64,000 nt of DNA from JAJFJD01 sp965228695 (GCA_965228695.1 CBDDIB010000002.1:1364001-1428000); one strand, 5' to 3'; numbered from the stretch's first letter, positions 47,312 to 56,430 are shown. Notes: a model not told the origin generated them from the letters alone. Program-made: numbers and translations.

Positions 47312-48556
47312 ATGAAGTTGACGGACTACGAGGAAAGCATCCGCGCAGGCAATCTAGGCGAGCCGCGCCGGCTGGCGCTGGAGCATCAAATCAAGGTCGG
47401 GCAGTTCTTCGACGCCGAGGATCTGGTGGCGATCAGCCAGGTTCACCTGATGGCGGATACGGAATCGCTGGGTGCGGCCGGCGTCGAGTTCCTGGAAAAG
47501 GTCGCAAGCTATCCCAAGGACGAACGGCGTACGGTGGTGCCGACGGTAACCGATCCGCGCGGTACCGATTTCAACGCCTACAAGCGGCTGAAGCAGCAGG
47601 AAGACTGGATCGACCTGGAGCGCCGTGCGGTCGATGCCTTTCAGTCGCTCGACGTGATGATGACCGATACCTGCATCAACTATCAGGTGATCATCCCGCC
47701 GGTGCAGGGCGAGCATGTGGCTTTCGGCGATACCGGGTCGAGCATCTACACCAACAGCGTGCTCGGCGCGCGGACCAATTTCGAGGGCGGGCCCTCGGCG
47801 CTGGCCGCCGCGCTGACCGGGCGGACGCCGCGCTACGGCTTCCATCTCGACGAACGCCGCCGCGGCACCGCGCTTTACGTGCTGGAGACCCGGCCGCAGG
47901 ATTGGGCGGACTGGGGCGCGGTCGGCGGCATCATCGGCCGGAATATGGGGTCCTATTGGGAAGTGCCGGTGATCGACGGCGTCGACGGGACGCCGACCTC
48001 GGACGAGATGAAACATCTGGGCGCGGCGATGGCGAGTTTCGGGTCGACGCCGTTGTTCCACATGATCGGCGTGACGCCGGAAGCGCCGTCGCTGGAAACG
48101 GTTTTCGATACCGCGCCGCCGGACCCGGTCCGCATCACCCGCGCCGACATCGACGCCTTTTATGATTCCTACGGCGTGTCGGACGACCGGCTCGACGTGG
48201 TGGTGTTCGCCGCGCCGCAATTGTCGCTGTTCGAGTTGCAGCGGCTTGGACATTTGCTCGACGGGCGGACGGTGAACGACGCAACCACCCTGATTGCGGC
48301 GACCGCCCCGGAAATCAAGAAGGCCGCCGACCGCATGGGGATCACCGCGCAGATCGAAGGCGCCGGCGGTATCCTGCTCGAAGGGGTCTGCTTCTACCAG
48401 ATGTACGCCCGCGAGGTCGGTGAGGCGAACGGCTGGAAGCGGCTGATGAGCAACTCGGCGAAAATCGTGAATATCCTCGGCGGTTACGGCTACGAGCCGG
48501 TCCTGTCCACCATGGAGCGGTGCGTCGATTCCGCCGTCGCCGGGAGGATCGTCTGA
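47312..48556 (+). CDS. Aconitase X catalytic (large) subunit
   Basis: A 414-residue member of the aconitase X / DUF521 family. Two-subunit forms of AcnX are known to act as cis-3-hydroxy-L-proline dehydratases, and archaeal ones as mevalonate 5-phosphate dehydratases. Recognisable blocks are TVTDPRGTDFNAYK, DTCINYQVIIPPVQGEH with one cluster cysteine, GDTGSSIYTNSVLGARTNFE and EGVCFYQMYA. The frame opens at 47249 but GGGAG and the family length support ATG 47312. Its stop overlaps the small-subunit start (TGATG). Confidence 0.85.
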   Translation: MKLTDYEESIRAGNLGEPRRLALEHQIKVGQFFDAEDLVAISQVHLMADTESLGAAGVEFLEKVASYPKDERRTVVPTVTDPRGTDFNAYKRLKQQEDWIDLERRAVDAFQSLDVMMTDTCINYQVIIPPVQGEHVAFGDTGSSIYTNSVLGARTNFEGGPSALAAALTGRTPRYGFHLDERRRGTALYVLETRPQDWADWGAVGGIIGRNMGSYWEVPVIDGVDGTPTSDEMKHLGAAMASFGSTPLFHMIGVTPEAPSLETVFDTAPPDPVRITRADIDAFYDSYGVSDDRLDVVVFAAPQLSLFELQRLGHLLDGRTVNDATTLIAATAPEIKKAADRMGITAQIEGAGGILLEGVCFYQMYAREVGEANGWKRLMSNSAKIVNILGGYGYEPVLSTMERCVDSAVAGRIV

Positions 48557-48966
48557 TGGCCGACCGGATCATCCAAGGTCATGTCGGCATCGGCGATACG
48601 GTGACCGGAACGGCGCTGGTCGCCGACGATAATTTCAGCGCCCGCTACGACCTCAACCGGATCGACGGCACCTTCTCGCGCGAGGCGCACAAGCTGTACG
48701 GCGAGAGCTATCTCGGCAAGGTGCTGATCCTCAACATCGCGAAGGGCGGCGTGGCGACGGCCTGGATGCTGTACGAAATGGCGTCCCGCGACCGGGCGCC
48801 GCTGGCGCTGGTGCTGAACTACGCCAACCCGATCATGGCGCAAGGGGCCGCGCATGCGGACTTCCCGCTGCTCGACCGGTTCGATTGCGATATCACGGCC
48901 GCGGTGAAAACCGGCGACCGGGTCACGGTAAACCCGGCGGCCGGGCGGCTCATCGTCCACGAATGA
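48556..48966 (+). CDS. Aconitase X swivel (small) subunit
   Basis: A 136-residue DUF126 protein, the swivel domain of aconitase X. VGIGDTVTGTALVADDNFSA and RIDGTFSREAHKLYGESYLGKVLI are typical, and GKGGVATAWMLYEM-like IAKGGVATAWMLYEM is the conserved loop. It overlaps the large subunit by 1 bp and must form the holoenzyme with it. The longer frame from 48520 is not used. Confidence 0.87.
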   Translation: MADRIIQGHVGIGDTVTGTALVADDNFSARYDLNRIDGTFSREAHKLYGESYLGKVLILNIAKGGVATAWMLYEMASRDRAPLALVLNYANPIMAQGAAHADFPLLDRFDCDITAAVKTGDRVTVNPAAGRLIVHE

Positions 48967-48987
48967 CGCGCACCCGCCCGTTCTGCG

Positions 48988-49857
48988 CTAGCCTTCGGCC
49001 TGGAAGGTCTGCAGGATCTGCTCGACCGCGGCGTCGACCTTGAGCTGTAGCATCTTTTCGCCGATCTCGGCGCTGGCCCGCGTCGGGTCGCCGATGACGC
49101 CGCTGGCCGCCATGCCGGCCTCGCTGCTCGACCGGCGGCGGTCCAGGCGGATGCCGGCGGCATGCACCGCCAGCAGTTCCGATGTATCGCGGATGCCGGC
49201 GTGGCTGCCGATGGCGGATTCGCTCTCGCCGCTGGTCAGCAGCCAGTCCACCTGGCCGTTGGCGCTGTAGTAATTCGCGACATGCAGCACAGCGACGCCG
49301 GAACCGATCCATTCCTCGTTCAGCTTCTTCGCGACCGCCGCCTGTATTGCCTGGTTGCCGCCGCTGTCGCCGATGAAACAGATCGTTCGGAAGCCGTGCG
49401 CCTTCAGGCTGCGGGCCGTCGATTCGAGAACCGCGGCGAACACGTCTTCGGAAACGCTGATCGTTCCCGGATACGCCATGTGACCCGTCGGCGGTGAAAT
49501 CGCGCCTTGAGGCACATAGGACAGGACCGGCGCCACCAGCGCGTTGCCCAGCTGCTGCGCGATCTTACCGGCGGTATGCCGGACCACATAGTTATGCTTG
49601 CCGAGCACCATATGTGGGCCGTTCTGTTCGGTCCCGCCGGTTGGCACGATGGCGGTGGCGTGACCGGCGCGCACGAGCGCGCGCACTTCGGTCCAGGTCA
49701 GGTCTTCCAGGTGAACCGGCAGGTTCTCGGTTGCGATCGGAGTGACATCCCGGTATTCGCCGGTGTCCGTGCCGTTCAGCAATTGATTCGGCAGGTAGGT
49801 CAGGCCGGCAACGCCCGCGACGGCGAGGACGGCGGCTACGATGAGTACGCGCTTCAT
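48988..49857 (-). CDS. Creatininase family protein, membrane-anchored
   Basis: A 289-residue metal-dependent amidohydrolase of the creatininase family. An N-terminal hydrophobic segment (VLIVAAVLAVAGVAGLTYL) anchors or exports it. The family motifs are VPTGGTEQNGPHMVLGKHNYV with metal ligands Glu and His, PTGHMAYPGTISVS, and FIGDSGGNQ. The export signal is unusual because many family members are cytosolic. Its ATG overlaps the stop of the sterol desaturase gene by 4 bp, so the two are coupled. Confidence 0.83.
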   Translation of the reverse strand: MKRVLIVAAVLAVAGVAGLTYLPNQLLNGTDTGEYRDVTPIATENLPVHLEDLTWTEVRALVRAGHATAIVPTGGTEQNGPHMVLGKHNYVVRHTAGKIAQQLGNALVAPVLSYVPQGAISPPTGHMAYPGTISVSEDVFAAVLESTARSLKAHGFRTICFIGDSGGNQAIQAAVAKKLNEEWIGSGVAVLHVANYYSANGQVDWLLTSGESESAIGSHAGIRDTSELLAVHAAGIRLDRRRSSSEAGMAASGVIGDPTRASAEIGEKMLQLKVDAAVEQILQTFQAEG

Positions 49858-50849
49858 GTCTGGCTCCGTTTAGGGGAAAGGTATTTCGCGAAGACGACCC
49901 GGAACGGGCGCGCATAGAGCTGCCACACGCTGTCGAAGGCTTGGTGTTCGTCTCCGTCGAGTCCGAAATTCAGAGTCTCGCGGCTCTTCGGCACATACAG
50001 GGTCCCGGCGAGGGCATCCCAAAAAGCGAAGATGAAGCCGAGATTCTTGTCGAAATGTTTCTCGGCGCTGCTGTGATGGATTTGATGCTGCGCGGGGCTT
50101 ATCAGGAAATGGCTGACCGCCTGCGGGTAGCTGACCCAGACATGCGAATGCCGCAAATTGTATCCGGTGAGATAAAACAGAAAGAGAAAGAGGTTTAGAT
50201 TGAACACCAGCACGGTCGTCGGCGATGCCGCGTAGATCGTCCGGAAGATGCCGTCGACGACGCCCAGGAACAGCGCCGAGAGGATACCCGTCAGGATGTC
50301 GTCCACCGGGTGCATGCGATAGACCGTAATCGGTGTAAGGACTTCCGCCGAGTGGTGCACCTTATGGAATTCCCACAGCGCGGGGACCTTATGCTGCAGG
50401 TAGTGCGAAAGGAAGACGGCGCCGTCCATCGCGATGATCATCACGATCGTGTAGCCGAGATGGTCGCCGGCGCCGGGGATGAGGTGCGCGCCTTCCGCGC
50501 CGGCGAGCGGCGCCAGCGCGCGCTTGGTCAGGCCGGCGACCGCCGGGGCGCCCAGCAAGATCGGGCTGACGATCAGGGCCAAGCCGAAGGCGTTGATGAC
50601 GAAATACTTGTAATCGACGATGGCGGAGCGGTGCAGGAACACGTCGCGCGGCAGCAGGAACCCCATGAATCCGCGCCATCCGGTCGCTGCTGTTCCAGTT
50701 CGCCCATTCAGCGTTCGGCCATAGAGATAGGCGCCCGCGGCGATGATCCCGGCGGACAGCAGATACAACCAAAAAATCCGCTGATCCGACAGGATGGGAT
50801 AGAAAAACGGCGAAATCGCCTTCGCGAAGATGCTGAGCGCGGTATCCAT
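49854..50849 (-). CDS. Sterol desaturase / fatty acid hydroxylase family protein
   Basis: A 331-residue membrane diiron hydroxylase. Three histidine motifs bind the diiron centre: FLSHYLQHKVPALW with HKVHHSAE, then a His near LRHSHVW, and PAQHQIHHSSAEKHFDKNLGF. Hydrophobic helices fill the first 150 residues. It probably hydroxylates a lipid or sterol-like acyl chain. The coupled downstream creatininase family gene suggests a joint role, but none is known to me. Confidence 0.87.
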   Translation of the reverse strand: MDTALSIFAKAISPFFYPILSDQRIFWLYLLSAGIIAAGAYLYGRTLNGRTGTAATGWRGFMGFLLPRDVFLHRSAIVDYKYFVINAFGLALIVSPILLGAPAVAGLTKRALAPLAGAEGAHLIPGAGDHLGYTIVMIIAMDGAVFLSHYLQHKVPALWEFHKVHHSAEVLTPITVYRMHPVDDILTGILSALFLGVVDGIFRTIYAASPTTVLVFNLNLFLFLFYLTGYNLRHSHVWVSYPQAVSHFLISPAQHQIHHSSAEKHFDKNLGFIFAFWDALAGTLYVPKSRETLNFGLDGDEHQAFDSVWQLYARPFRVVFAKYLSPKRSQT

Positions 50850-50952
50850 ACGGAAGCCCCCGGTGTGGGCACTTTTTAAGACTTTGGACTTAAGAACTTG
50901 TTAACTTATGGGGGCGGAATCGGGATCCGCCGCGGTCGGGGGGAGCGGGACA

Positions 50953-51741
50953 ATGCAGCGGTATAGGATGGCGCTTGTAACCGGGGCGACGAGCGGGATC
51001 GGCACGGCCTTTGCCGAGGCGTTGCCGCGGGAGACCGGTTTGCTGCTGACCGGGCGGGACCGCGCGGCATTGGATGCCCTGGCCGAGAAACTTGCCGCCG
51101 AGGGGCGCACGGTCGAAACTCATGCCGCCGATCTCGCGGCCGAGGCCGACCGGGCCGAATTGATCGACTGGGCCGAGGCGCTTGGTGTCGATTTGTTGAT
51201 CAACAATGCCGGGCTCGGCGTGTTCGGGCCCGTGACCGGGAATGCCCTCGACCGCGAGATGGAGATGATCGCGGTCAACGTCACCGCCGTCGTTCATCTG
51301 ACCCGTGCGCTGTTGCCCGGCATGACCGCACGGGCGCGCACGAACGGTGGACGCGCGGGGCTGATCATCGTATCCAGTGTCGTCGCATTCACGCCGGTGC
51401 CCATGCTTGCCACCTACGCCGCCACCAAGACATTCGAGCTGAGCTTCGGAGAAGCGCTTGCCGATGAAGTGAAGGACGCGCCGGTCGATGTGCTGGTGCT
51501 GTGTCCGGGCGCCACGCGGACGAAATTCTTCGACCGCGCCGGGATGGCCAGGACGCCGGGCTACGCGGAGATGCCGGAACCGGTCGCCCGCAAGGCATTG
51601 CGCGCCTTGGGCCGACAGCGGGTTCTGGTGAGCCAGCCGCCGGCACGGACGGCGCTGCTGTTGGCGACGGCGCGGCGGCGGCTGATGGTTGCCGGGGCGG
51701 GCCGGGTGATGCGGCGGATCGCGGGGCGCGAGGGGGAATGA
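50953..51741 (+). CDS. SDR family oxidoreductase (DltE/YqjQ-like)
   Basis: A 262-residue short-chain dehydrogenase. ALVTGATSGIGTAFAEALP is the cofactor motif and the catalytic site is TYAATKTFELSFGEAL with Tyr and Lys. The start at 50953 is preferred over 50908 because of a purine-rich GGGGGAGCGGGAC upstream. It is of the classical cP2-type subgroup that includes many sugar or lipid reductases. Its TGA overlaps the glycosyltransferase ATG (ATGA), indicating translational coupling. Confidence 0.82.
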   Translation: MQRYRMALVTGATSGIGTAFAEALPRETGLLLTGRDRAALDALAEKLAAEGRTVETHAADLAAEADRAELIDWAEALGVDLLINNAGLGVFGPVTGNALDREMEMIAVNVTAVVHLTRALLPGMTARARTNGGRAGLIIVSSVVAFTPVPMLATYAATKTFELSFGEALADEVKDAPVDVLVLCPGATRTKFFDRAGMARTPGYAEMPEPVARKALRALGRQRVLVSQPPARTALLLATARRRLMVAGAGRVMRRIAGREGE

Positions 51742-53423
51742 GTACCGTGAAAACCGACGGCGCCGCGATGTATTTCGTGGCGCGCGATCTCGACTCCGAG
51801 CGCGTGATCGGCCTCGATATGGCGGTCGAGCGCCTGATCGATGCCTATCTCCGCTATGCCCGGCAGGAGCGCCTGTTCTGTTACGCCAAGGACAAGGACG
51901 CCTTCGACCAATTCAAGCGGCGTGCGGTCGCGCAGGGGCGGGCGTCGGACGACTGCGCCTTTATCGCGCTCACCGAACCCGAACGCCTGATCGAGGCGGG
52001 CTGCCTGATGCAGCCGGATCCGAACATCGCACCCTACGCCTGGACGCGCCGGGCGCAAGACCAGCGTGCCTACAGCCTGTGCGGGATCAGCCATACCATG
52101 TCCTCCGCCGCGGTGATGGACGCGGTCGCCAATTGCGTGCACTACCCGACACAGGAATGGGACGCGATCATTTGTCCGTCGCGGGCGATCGCCGGGGCGA
52201 TCCAAGCGCTTTGGGACGAATGGCGCGCCTATCTGGCCGACCGGGTCGGCGGGCGTATCGCCTGTCCGGTACAGTTGCCGATCGTCCCGTTGGGCATCGA
52301 CACGGAGCAATTCGCCAAGAACCGCGATGTCGGCCGCGGGGTCGGCCTGCGCCGGGAACTAGTGTTGACCGACGATGCCTTCGTGATGCTGTTCCACGGC
52401 CGGATCAGTTTCTATTCCAAGGCGCATCCGCTGCCCTTTCTGCAGGCGGCCGAGCGGTTGGCCGAACGGGTGTCGGCCCCGGTCAGCATGGTCTTCTATG
52501 GATATTTCGATACCGAACGGTTCGAGGCGGAATTCAACGCCCTGGCGGCCGAAATCTGTACGAAAGCCGAGGTTCGTGTCGTCGCCAACAGTGATCCCCG
52601 CTTCCCCGATGGGGTGTGGCCTGCCGCCGACGTCTTCCTGTCCCTGGCCGACAACATCCAGGAAAGCTTCGGGTTGGCGCCGATCGAGGCGATGGCGAGC
52701 GGATTGCCGGTCGTCGCGACCGACTGGGACGGGTACCGCGACACGGTAACGAACGGCGTCGAAGGGTTTCTGGTGCCGACCCTGACACCGCCGCCGGGGG
52801 CGGGCGGCGCCAACGCAACGCGCTATCTTGCCGGCGAGGACGGCTACGGCGGTTTTATCGCGGGCGGCAGCCAGACCACGGCGGTGGATGTCGAAGCGGT
52901 CACGGACGCCTTGCACGAACTGGCGGTCAATACGGACCTGCGTCACCGCATGGCGGAAGCGGGGGTACAGCGGGCCGAGACGATATATGACTGGCGTCAT
53001 GTCATCCCGGCCTATGAAACCGTGTGGGAAGAACTCGCCGGCCGGCGCGCCAAAGGCGCGGAGTCGGCGGCCCGGTCGCCGCATCGCGCCGCCCATCCGC
53101 TGCGGCCCGACCCGTATAGGATGTTCGCGGGTTTTCCGACGGAACATCTTTCCCTGCAGGATCGGATAGAGATCGCCGCGAAAACCGTCGAGACGATCAA
53201 CCAGTTGATCCGGCATCGGATGAATATGTTCACGCCGGACATCCTGTTGAGTGCGGACGACATTGCGGTACTGGTCAATGCCGTGGGGCGCCGTCCCGGC
53301 ACGGCGTTGGAGGCGTTGGTTCCCGATCTCGCGGACGACGATCCGGCGTGCCTGCTTCGGACCGTGGCCTGGATGGTGAAGCTGGGATACCTGCGGCGTC
53401 TTGCGCCGGCCCCGGAACGGTAG
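51738..53423 (+). CDS. Glycosyltransferase, GT4 family
   Basis: A 561-residue GT-B glycosyltransferase. The N-terminal domain (about 1-210) ends with a hinge, and the C-terminal half has LFHGRISFYSKAHPLPFLQA and the donor-binding ADNIQESFGLAPIEAMASGLPVVATDWDGYRD, typical of GT4. An extra C-terminal helical segment of about 130 residues (from ~430) is unlike most family members and has no recognised domain. It starts at the ATGA overlap with the SDR gene. Acceptor and donor are unknown. Confidence 0.8.
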   Translation: MSTVKTDGAAMYFVARDLDSERVIGLDMAVERLIDAYLRYARQERLFCYAKDKDAFDQFKRRAVAQGRASDDCAFIALTEPERLIEAGCLMQPDPNIAPYAWTRRAQDQRAYSLCGISHTMSSAAVMDAVANCVHYPTQEWDAIICPSRAIAGAIQALWDEWRAYLADRVGGRIACPVQLPIVPLGIDTEQFAKNRDVGRGVGLRRELVLTDDAFVMLFHGRISFYSKAHPLPFLQAAERLAERVSAPVSMVFYGYFDTERFEAEFNALAAEICTKAEVRVVANSDPRFPDGVWPAADVFLSLADNIQESFGLAPIEAMASGLPVVATDWDGYRDTVTNGVEGFLVPTLTPPPGAGGANATRYLAGEDGYGGFIAGGSQTTAVDVEAVTDALHELAVNTDLRHRMAEAGVQRAETIYDWRHVIPAYETVWEELAGRRAKGAESAARSPHRAAHPLRPDPYRMFAGFPTEHLSLQDRIEIAAKTVETINQLIRHRMNMFTPDILLSADDIAVLVNAVGRRPGTALEALVPDLADDDPACLLRTVAWMVKLGYLRRLAPAPER

Positions 53424-53429
53424 GCGGCG

Positions 53430-53927
53430 CTACGCGCCCGCCACGGCGTCGAGCGGCAGCGCCGTGCCATATTTTACCTGTTTCAGCGAGAAGCTCGACT
53501 TGATGCTGGTGACGCCGGCTACCTTGGTCAGGTGATCCATGAGGAATCGCTCATACGCCGCGAGATCGGCGACGACGACCCGCAACAGATAGTCCGCGTC
53601 GCCGGTCATCAGATGACATTCCAGAACTTCCGGCCAGCCGAGGACCGCCGTCTCGAATATCTCCAGTGCCGATTCCGCCTGCCGTTCCAATGAGACCTGG
53701 ATGAACACGCTGACCGGCAGGCCGGCGGCGCTGGGATCGACCAGCGTCACATAACGCGCGATGACGCCGGTCTGTTCGAGATCGCGGACCCGCCGCCAGC
53801 AGGGCGACGGCGACACGCCGACCTCGGCCGCGAGATCGACGTTGGAGATGCGGGCGTTCTCCTGCAGCCGCGTCAGGATGCGGCGGTCTATCTCATCTAA
53901 GGCAGTTCTGGGCACATTCTGTTCCAA
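53430..53927 (-). CDS. Lrp/AsnC family transcriptional regulator
   Basis: A 165-residue regulator with an N-terminal winged helix (ALDEIDRRILTRLQENARIS, VDLAAEVGVSPSPCWRRVRDLEQTGVI) and a C-terminal RAM sensing domain (CHLMTGDADYLLRVVVADLAAYERFL). The longest frame begins at 53969, but the TTG at 53927, five bases after AGGA, matches the family start. It is divergent from the 2-oxoacid dehydrogenase E1 gene and probably regulates it, with an amino acid as ligand. Confidence 0.87.
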   Translation of the reverse strand: MEQNVPRTALDEIDRRILTRLQENARISNVDLAAEVGVSPSPCWRRVRDLEQTGVIARYVTLVDPSAAGLPVSVFIQVSLERQAESALEIFETAVLGWPEVLECHLMTGDADYLLRVVVADLAAYERFLMDHLTKVAGVTSIKSSFSLKQVKYGTALPLDAVAGA

Positions 53928-53939
53928 ATAAATCCTAAA

Positions 53940-53957
53940 TTGGCACAATATTGCCAA
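53940..53957. promoter_or_regulatory. Inverted repeat TTGGCA-N6-TGCCAA, candidate Lrp-type operator
   Basis: Perfect 6-bp arms TTGGCA (53940-53945) and TGCCAA (53952-53957) lie just upstream of the regulator start in the divergent promoter region. The size and AT-rich centre fit an Lrp/AsnC operator, but binding is not shown. Confidence 0.5.
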
Positions 53958-54048
53958 TACAAACGTCATTAACGCAATCTTTGCAAGGATCGTCTTAGCT
54001 TCCGGCCATATAATGAGGGCAGGTTCTCATTCGATACAGGAGTCGGTA

Positions 54049-56430
54049 ATGGCCGCCCCGCTGCGTCTGGTCAAAGGCCAGGACGATGCCCGTCAGCCTC
54101 GGGAAAAGCTGCGTATCCTTTCGGAAATCGAGCGGAAGGTGTTGTGGCTGTCTTCCTGGACGATCCATAACGCGAACCATGTGCGGCCCGCCCGCGATGG
54201 CTTGAAGGTCGGCGGTCACCAATCCTCGTGTGCATCGGCGGCGACATTGCTGACGGCGCTCTACATGGATGTGCTGCGGCCGCACGACCGGGTTGCCGTG
54301 AAGCCGCACGCCAGCCCGGTCTATCACGCATTGATGTATCTGCTCGGTAAGCAGACTCAGGAAAACCTCGACCTGTTCCGGGGGCTGGGCGGGGCGCAGT
54401 CCTATCCGTCGCGGACCAAGGATACCGACGACGTCGATTTCTCCACCGGCTCGGTCGGTCTCGGCGTGGGCGTCACGCTCTTTGCCTCGCTGGTGCAGGA
54501 CTATGCCCGGATGCATGCGCTGAACGCCGCCAATTCCGAAGCCGGACGCATGGTCGCGCTGATGGGCGATGCCGAACTGGACGAGGGTAATATCTTCGAG
54601 GCACTGCTCGAAGGCTGGAAACACGACGTTCGAAACCTTTGGTGGGTCATCGATTACAACCGTCAGAGCCTGGACGGCGTGGTCAACGATCAGTTGTTCC
54701 AGAAGATCCAATCTTTCTTCGACACGGTCGGCTGGAATGTGGTGACGCTGAAATACGGCAAGCGGCTCGAAGCGGCGCGGGACGGGCCGGCGGGCGAGGC
54801 GCTGCTGCAGTGGATCGACGAATGCCCGAACGATCTGTATTCCGCGCTCACCTTCAAGGGCGGCGAGGCCTTTCGCGAGCATCTGAAGACCGAATTGCAG
54901 GGCACCTCCGGACTGGGCGAGTTGCTCGACAGCCACGACGACCTGTCGCTGCACCGTCTGGTGACCAATCTGGCCGGGCACGACATGGAATCGGTGCTGG
55001 AGGCCTTCCACGGGGCGGCCGACGACGACCGGCCGCAATGTTTCGTGGCCTACACGATCAAGGGGTTCGGTCTGCCGCTTGCCGGGCACAAGGACAACCA
55101 TGCCGGTTTGATGAACCCGGATCAGATGGCGGCCTTCAAGGCGTCGATGCGAATCCCCGACGGCAAGGAATGGGACCCGTTCGCGGGGCTGGAGGCGGCC
55201 GAGGAGGAGTTGACCGAATACCTGCAAGAGGTGCCGTTCGCCGCGGAGGCGACCCGCCGGCACAGCGCGCCGCAGATCGCCGTGCCGGAGAGCTTTCCGG
55301 TGCCGTCCGGGACCAGTTTGGCGACGCAGCAGGCGTTCGGTCAGATCATGAACGAACTCGCGCAAGGCGACAGCACGCTGGCGCGCCATATCGTCACCAC
55401 GTCGCCCGATGTGACCGTGTCGACCAATCTCGGCGGTTGGGTGAACCAGCGCGGCCTGTTCAGCCGCCAGGAGCGGCCCGATGTCTTCCGCGAGGAGAAG
55501 GTCGCGTCGGTGCAGAAATGGGTCCGGTCGCGCGACGGCCAGCATATCGAACTCGGCATCGCCGAGAACAACCTGTTCCTGGCGCTGGCCGCGTTGGGCT
55601 TGTCGCATTCCCTGTTCGGCGCCCGGCTGCTGCCGGTGGGCACGCTCTATGACCCTTTCATCAACCGGGGTCTCGATTCGATGCTCTACGCCTGTTATCA
55701 GGACGCCCGATTCATGGCCGTGGCGACACCGTCCGGCGTGACGTTGGCGCCGGAGGGCGGGGCGCATCAGTCGATCAACACGCCGCTGATCGGGATGTCG
55801 ATCGACCGGCTCGCCTATTTCGAACCGGCCTATGTCGACGAGTTGGCGGCGATCATGGCCTGGGGCATGCGCTATATGCAGGAAGATGACGGCGGGTCGG
55901 TCTATCTACGCCTGTCCACCCGGGCGCTCGAACAGCCCGAGCGAACCCTGAGCGACGCGGACCGGCAGGCGATCTGCGCCGGCGCCTATTGGGCGGTGCC
56001 GCCCGCGCCCGGCTGCGACCTTGCCATCGCCTATACCGGCGCGGTCGCCCCGGAGGCGCTTGCGGCACACGCGGCTTTGCGGGACGACGTGCCGGGGGCG
56101 GGATTGCTCGCAGTCACGTCGCCGGACCTGCTGCATGCGGATTGGCTCGCCGCCGGAAGGAAGCGTGCTGCCGGCGATCGCACGGCGCAATCGCATGTGG
56201 AGACACTGCTCGGCCAATTGGGCGCCGGCGCGGCGTTGGTGACGGTGCTGGATGGTCATCCCGCGACCTTGTCCTGGTTGGGTTCGGTCGGTGATTACCG
56301 GGTATCGGCGCTTGGCGTCGAGAAGTTCGGCCAGTCGAGCGACATTCCCGACGCCTTCCGGTTTCACGGCATCGACACCGACGCGATTTTGGATGCGGCG
56401 GCAGCCGCCTGTTTGGCGCGGCTGCGATAG
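54049..56430 (+). CDS. Transketolase-like 2-oxoacid dehydrogenase E1 component, single chain
   Basis: A 793-residue thiamine diphosphate enzyme. The TPP-binding motif runs from GDAELDEGNIFEALLEGW to WWVIDYN near residues 172-204. Residues about 430-650 form the pyrimidine domain with ELGIAENNLFLALAALGLSHS and a catalytic Glu, and the last 150 residues are the C-terminal domain. It is most like homodimeric E1 subunits of pyruvate or 2-oxobutyrate dehydrogenase (AceE, MdeB). An Lrp-type regulator divergent from such a gene is the arrangement known for mdeR-mdeB of Pseudomonas, so a role in methionine or threonine-derived 2-oxobutyrate oxidation is plausible. AGGAG precedes ATG 54049. No E2 or E3 is adjacent. 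Confidence 0.82.
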   Translation: MAAPLRLVKGQDDARQPREKLRILSEIERKVLWLSSWTIHNANHVRPARDGLKVGGHQSSCASAATLLTALYMDVLRPHDRVAVKPHASPVYHALMYLLGKQTQENLDLFRGLGGAQSYPSRTKDTDDVDFSTGSVGLGVGVTLFASLVQDYARMHALNAANSEAGRMVALMGDAELDEGNIFEALLEGWKHDVRNLWWVIDYNRQSLDGVVNDQLFQKIQSFFDTVGWNVVTLKYGKRLEAARDGPAGEALLQWIDECPNDLYSALTFKGGEAFREHLKTELQGTSGLGELLDSHDDLSLHRLVTNLAGHDMESVLEAFHGAADDDRPQCFVAYTIKGFGLPLAGHKDNHAGLMNPDQMAAFKASMRIPDGKEWDPFAGLEAAEEELTEYLQEVPFAAEATRRHSAPQIAVPESFPVPSGTSLATQQAFGQIMNELAQGDSTLARHIVTTSPDVTVSTNLGGWVNQRGLFSRQERPDVFREEKVASVQKWVRSRDGQHIELGIAENNLFLALAALGLSHSLFGARLLPVGTLYDPFINRGLDSMLYACYQDARFMAVATPSGVTLAPEGGAHQSINTPLIGMSIDRLAYFEPAYVDELAAIMAWGMRYMQEDDGGSVYLRLSTRALEQPERTLSDADRQAICAGAYWAVPPAPGCDLAIAYTGAVAPEALAAHAALRDDVPGAGLLAVTSPDLLHADWLAAGRKRAAGDRTAQSHVETLLGQLGAGAALVTVLDGHPATLSWLGSVGDYRVSALGVEKFGQSSDIPDAFRFHGIDTDAILDAAAAACLARLR

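Noticed and set aside
53995..55767. 590-codon minus-strand frame opposite the E1 gene
   Set aside because: Antisense shadow; no motif, and the sense strand carries the TPP-binding sites.
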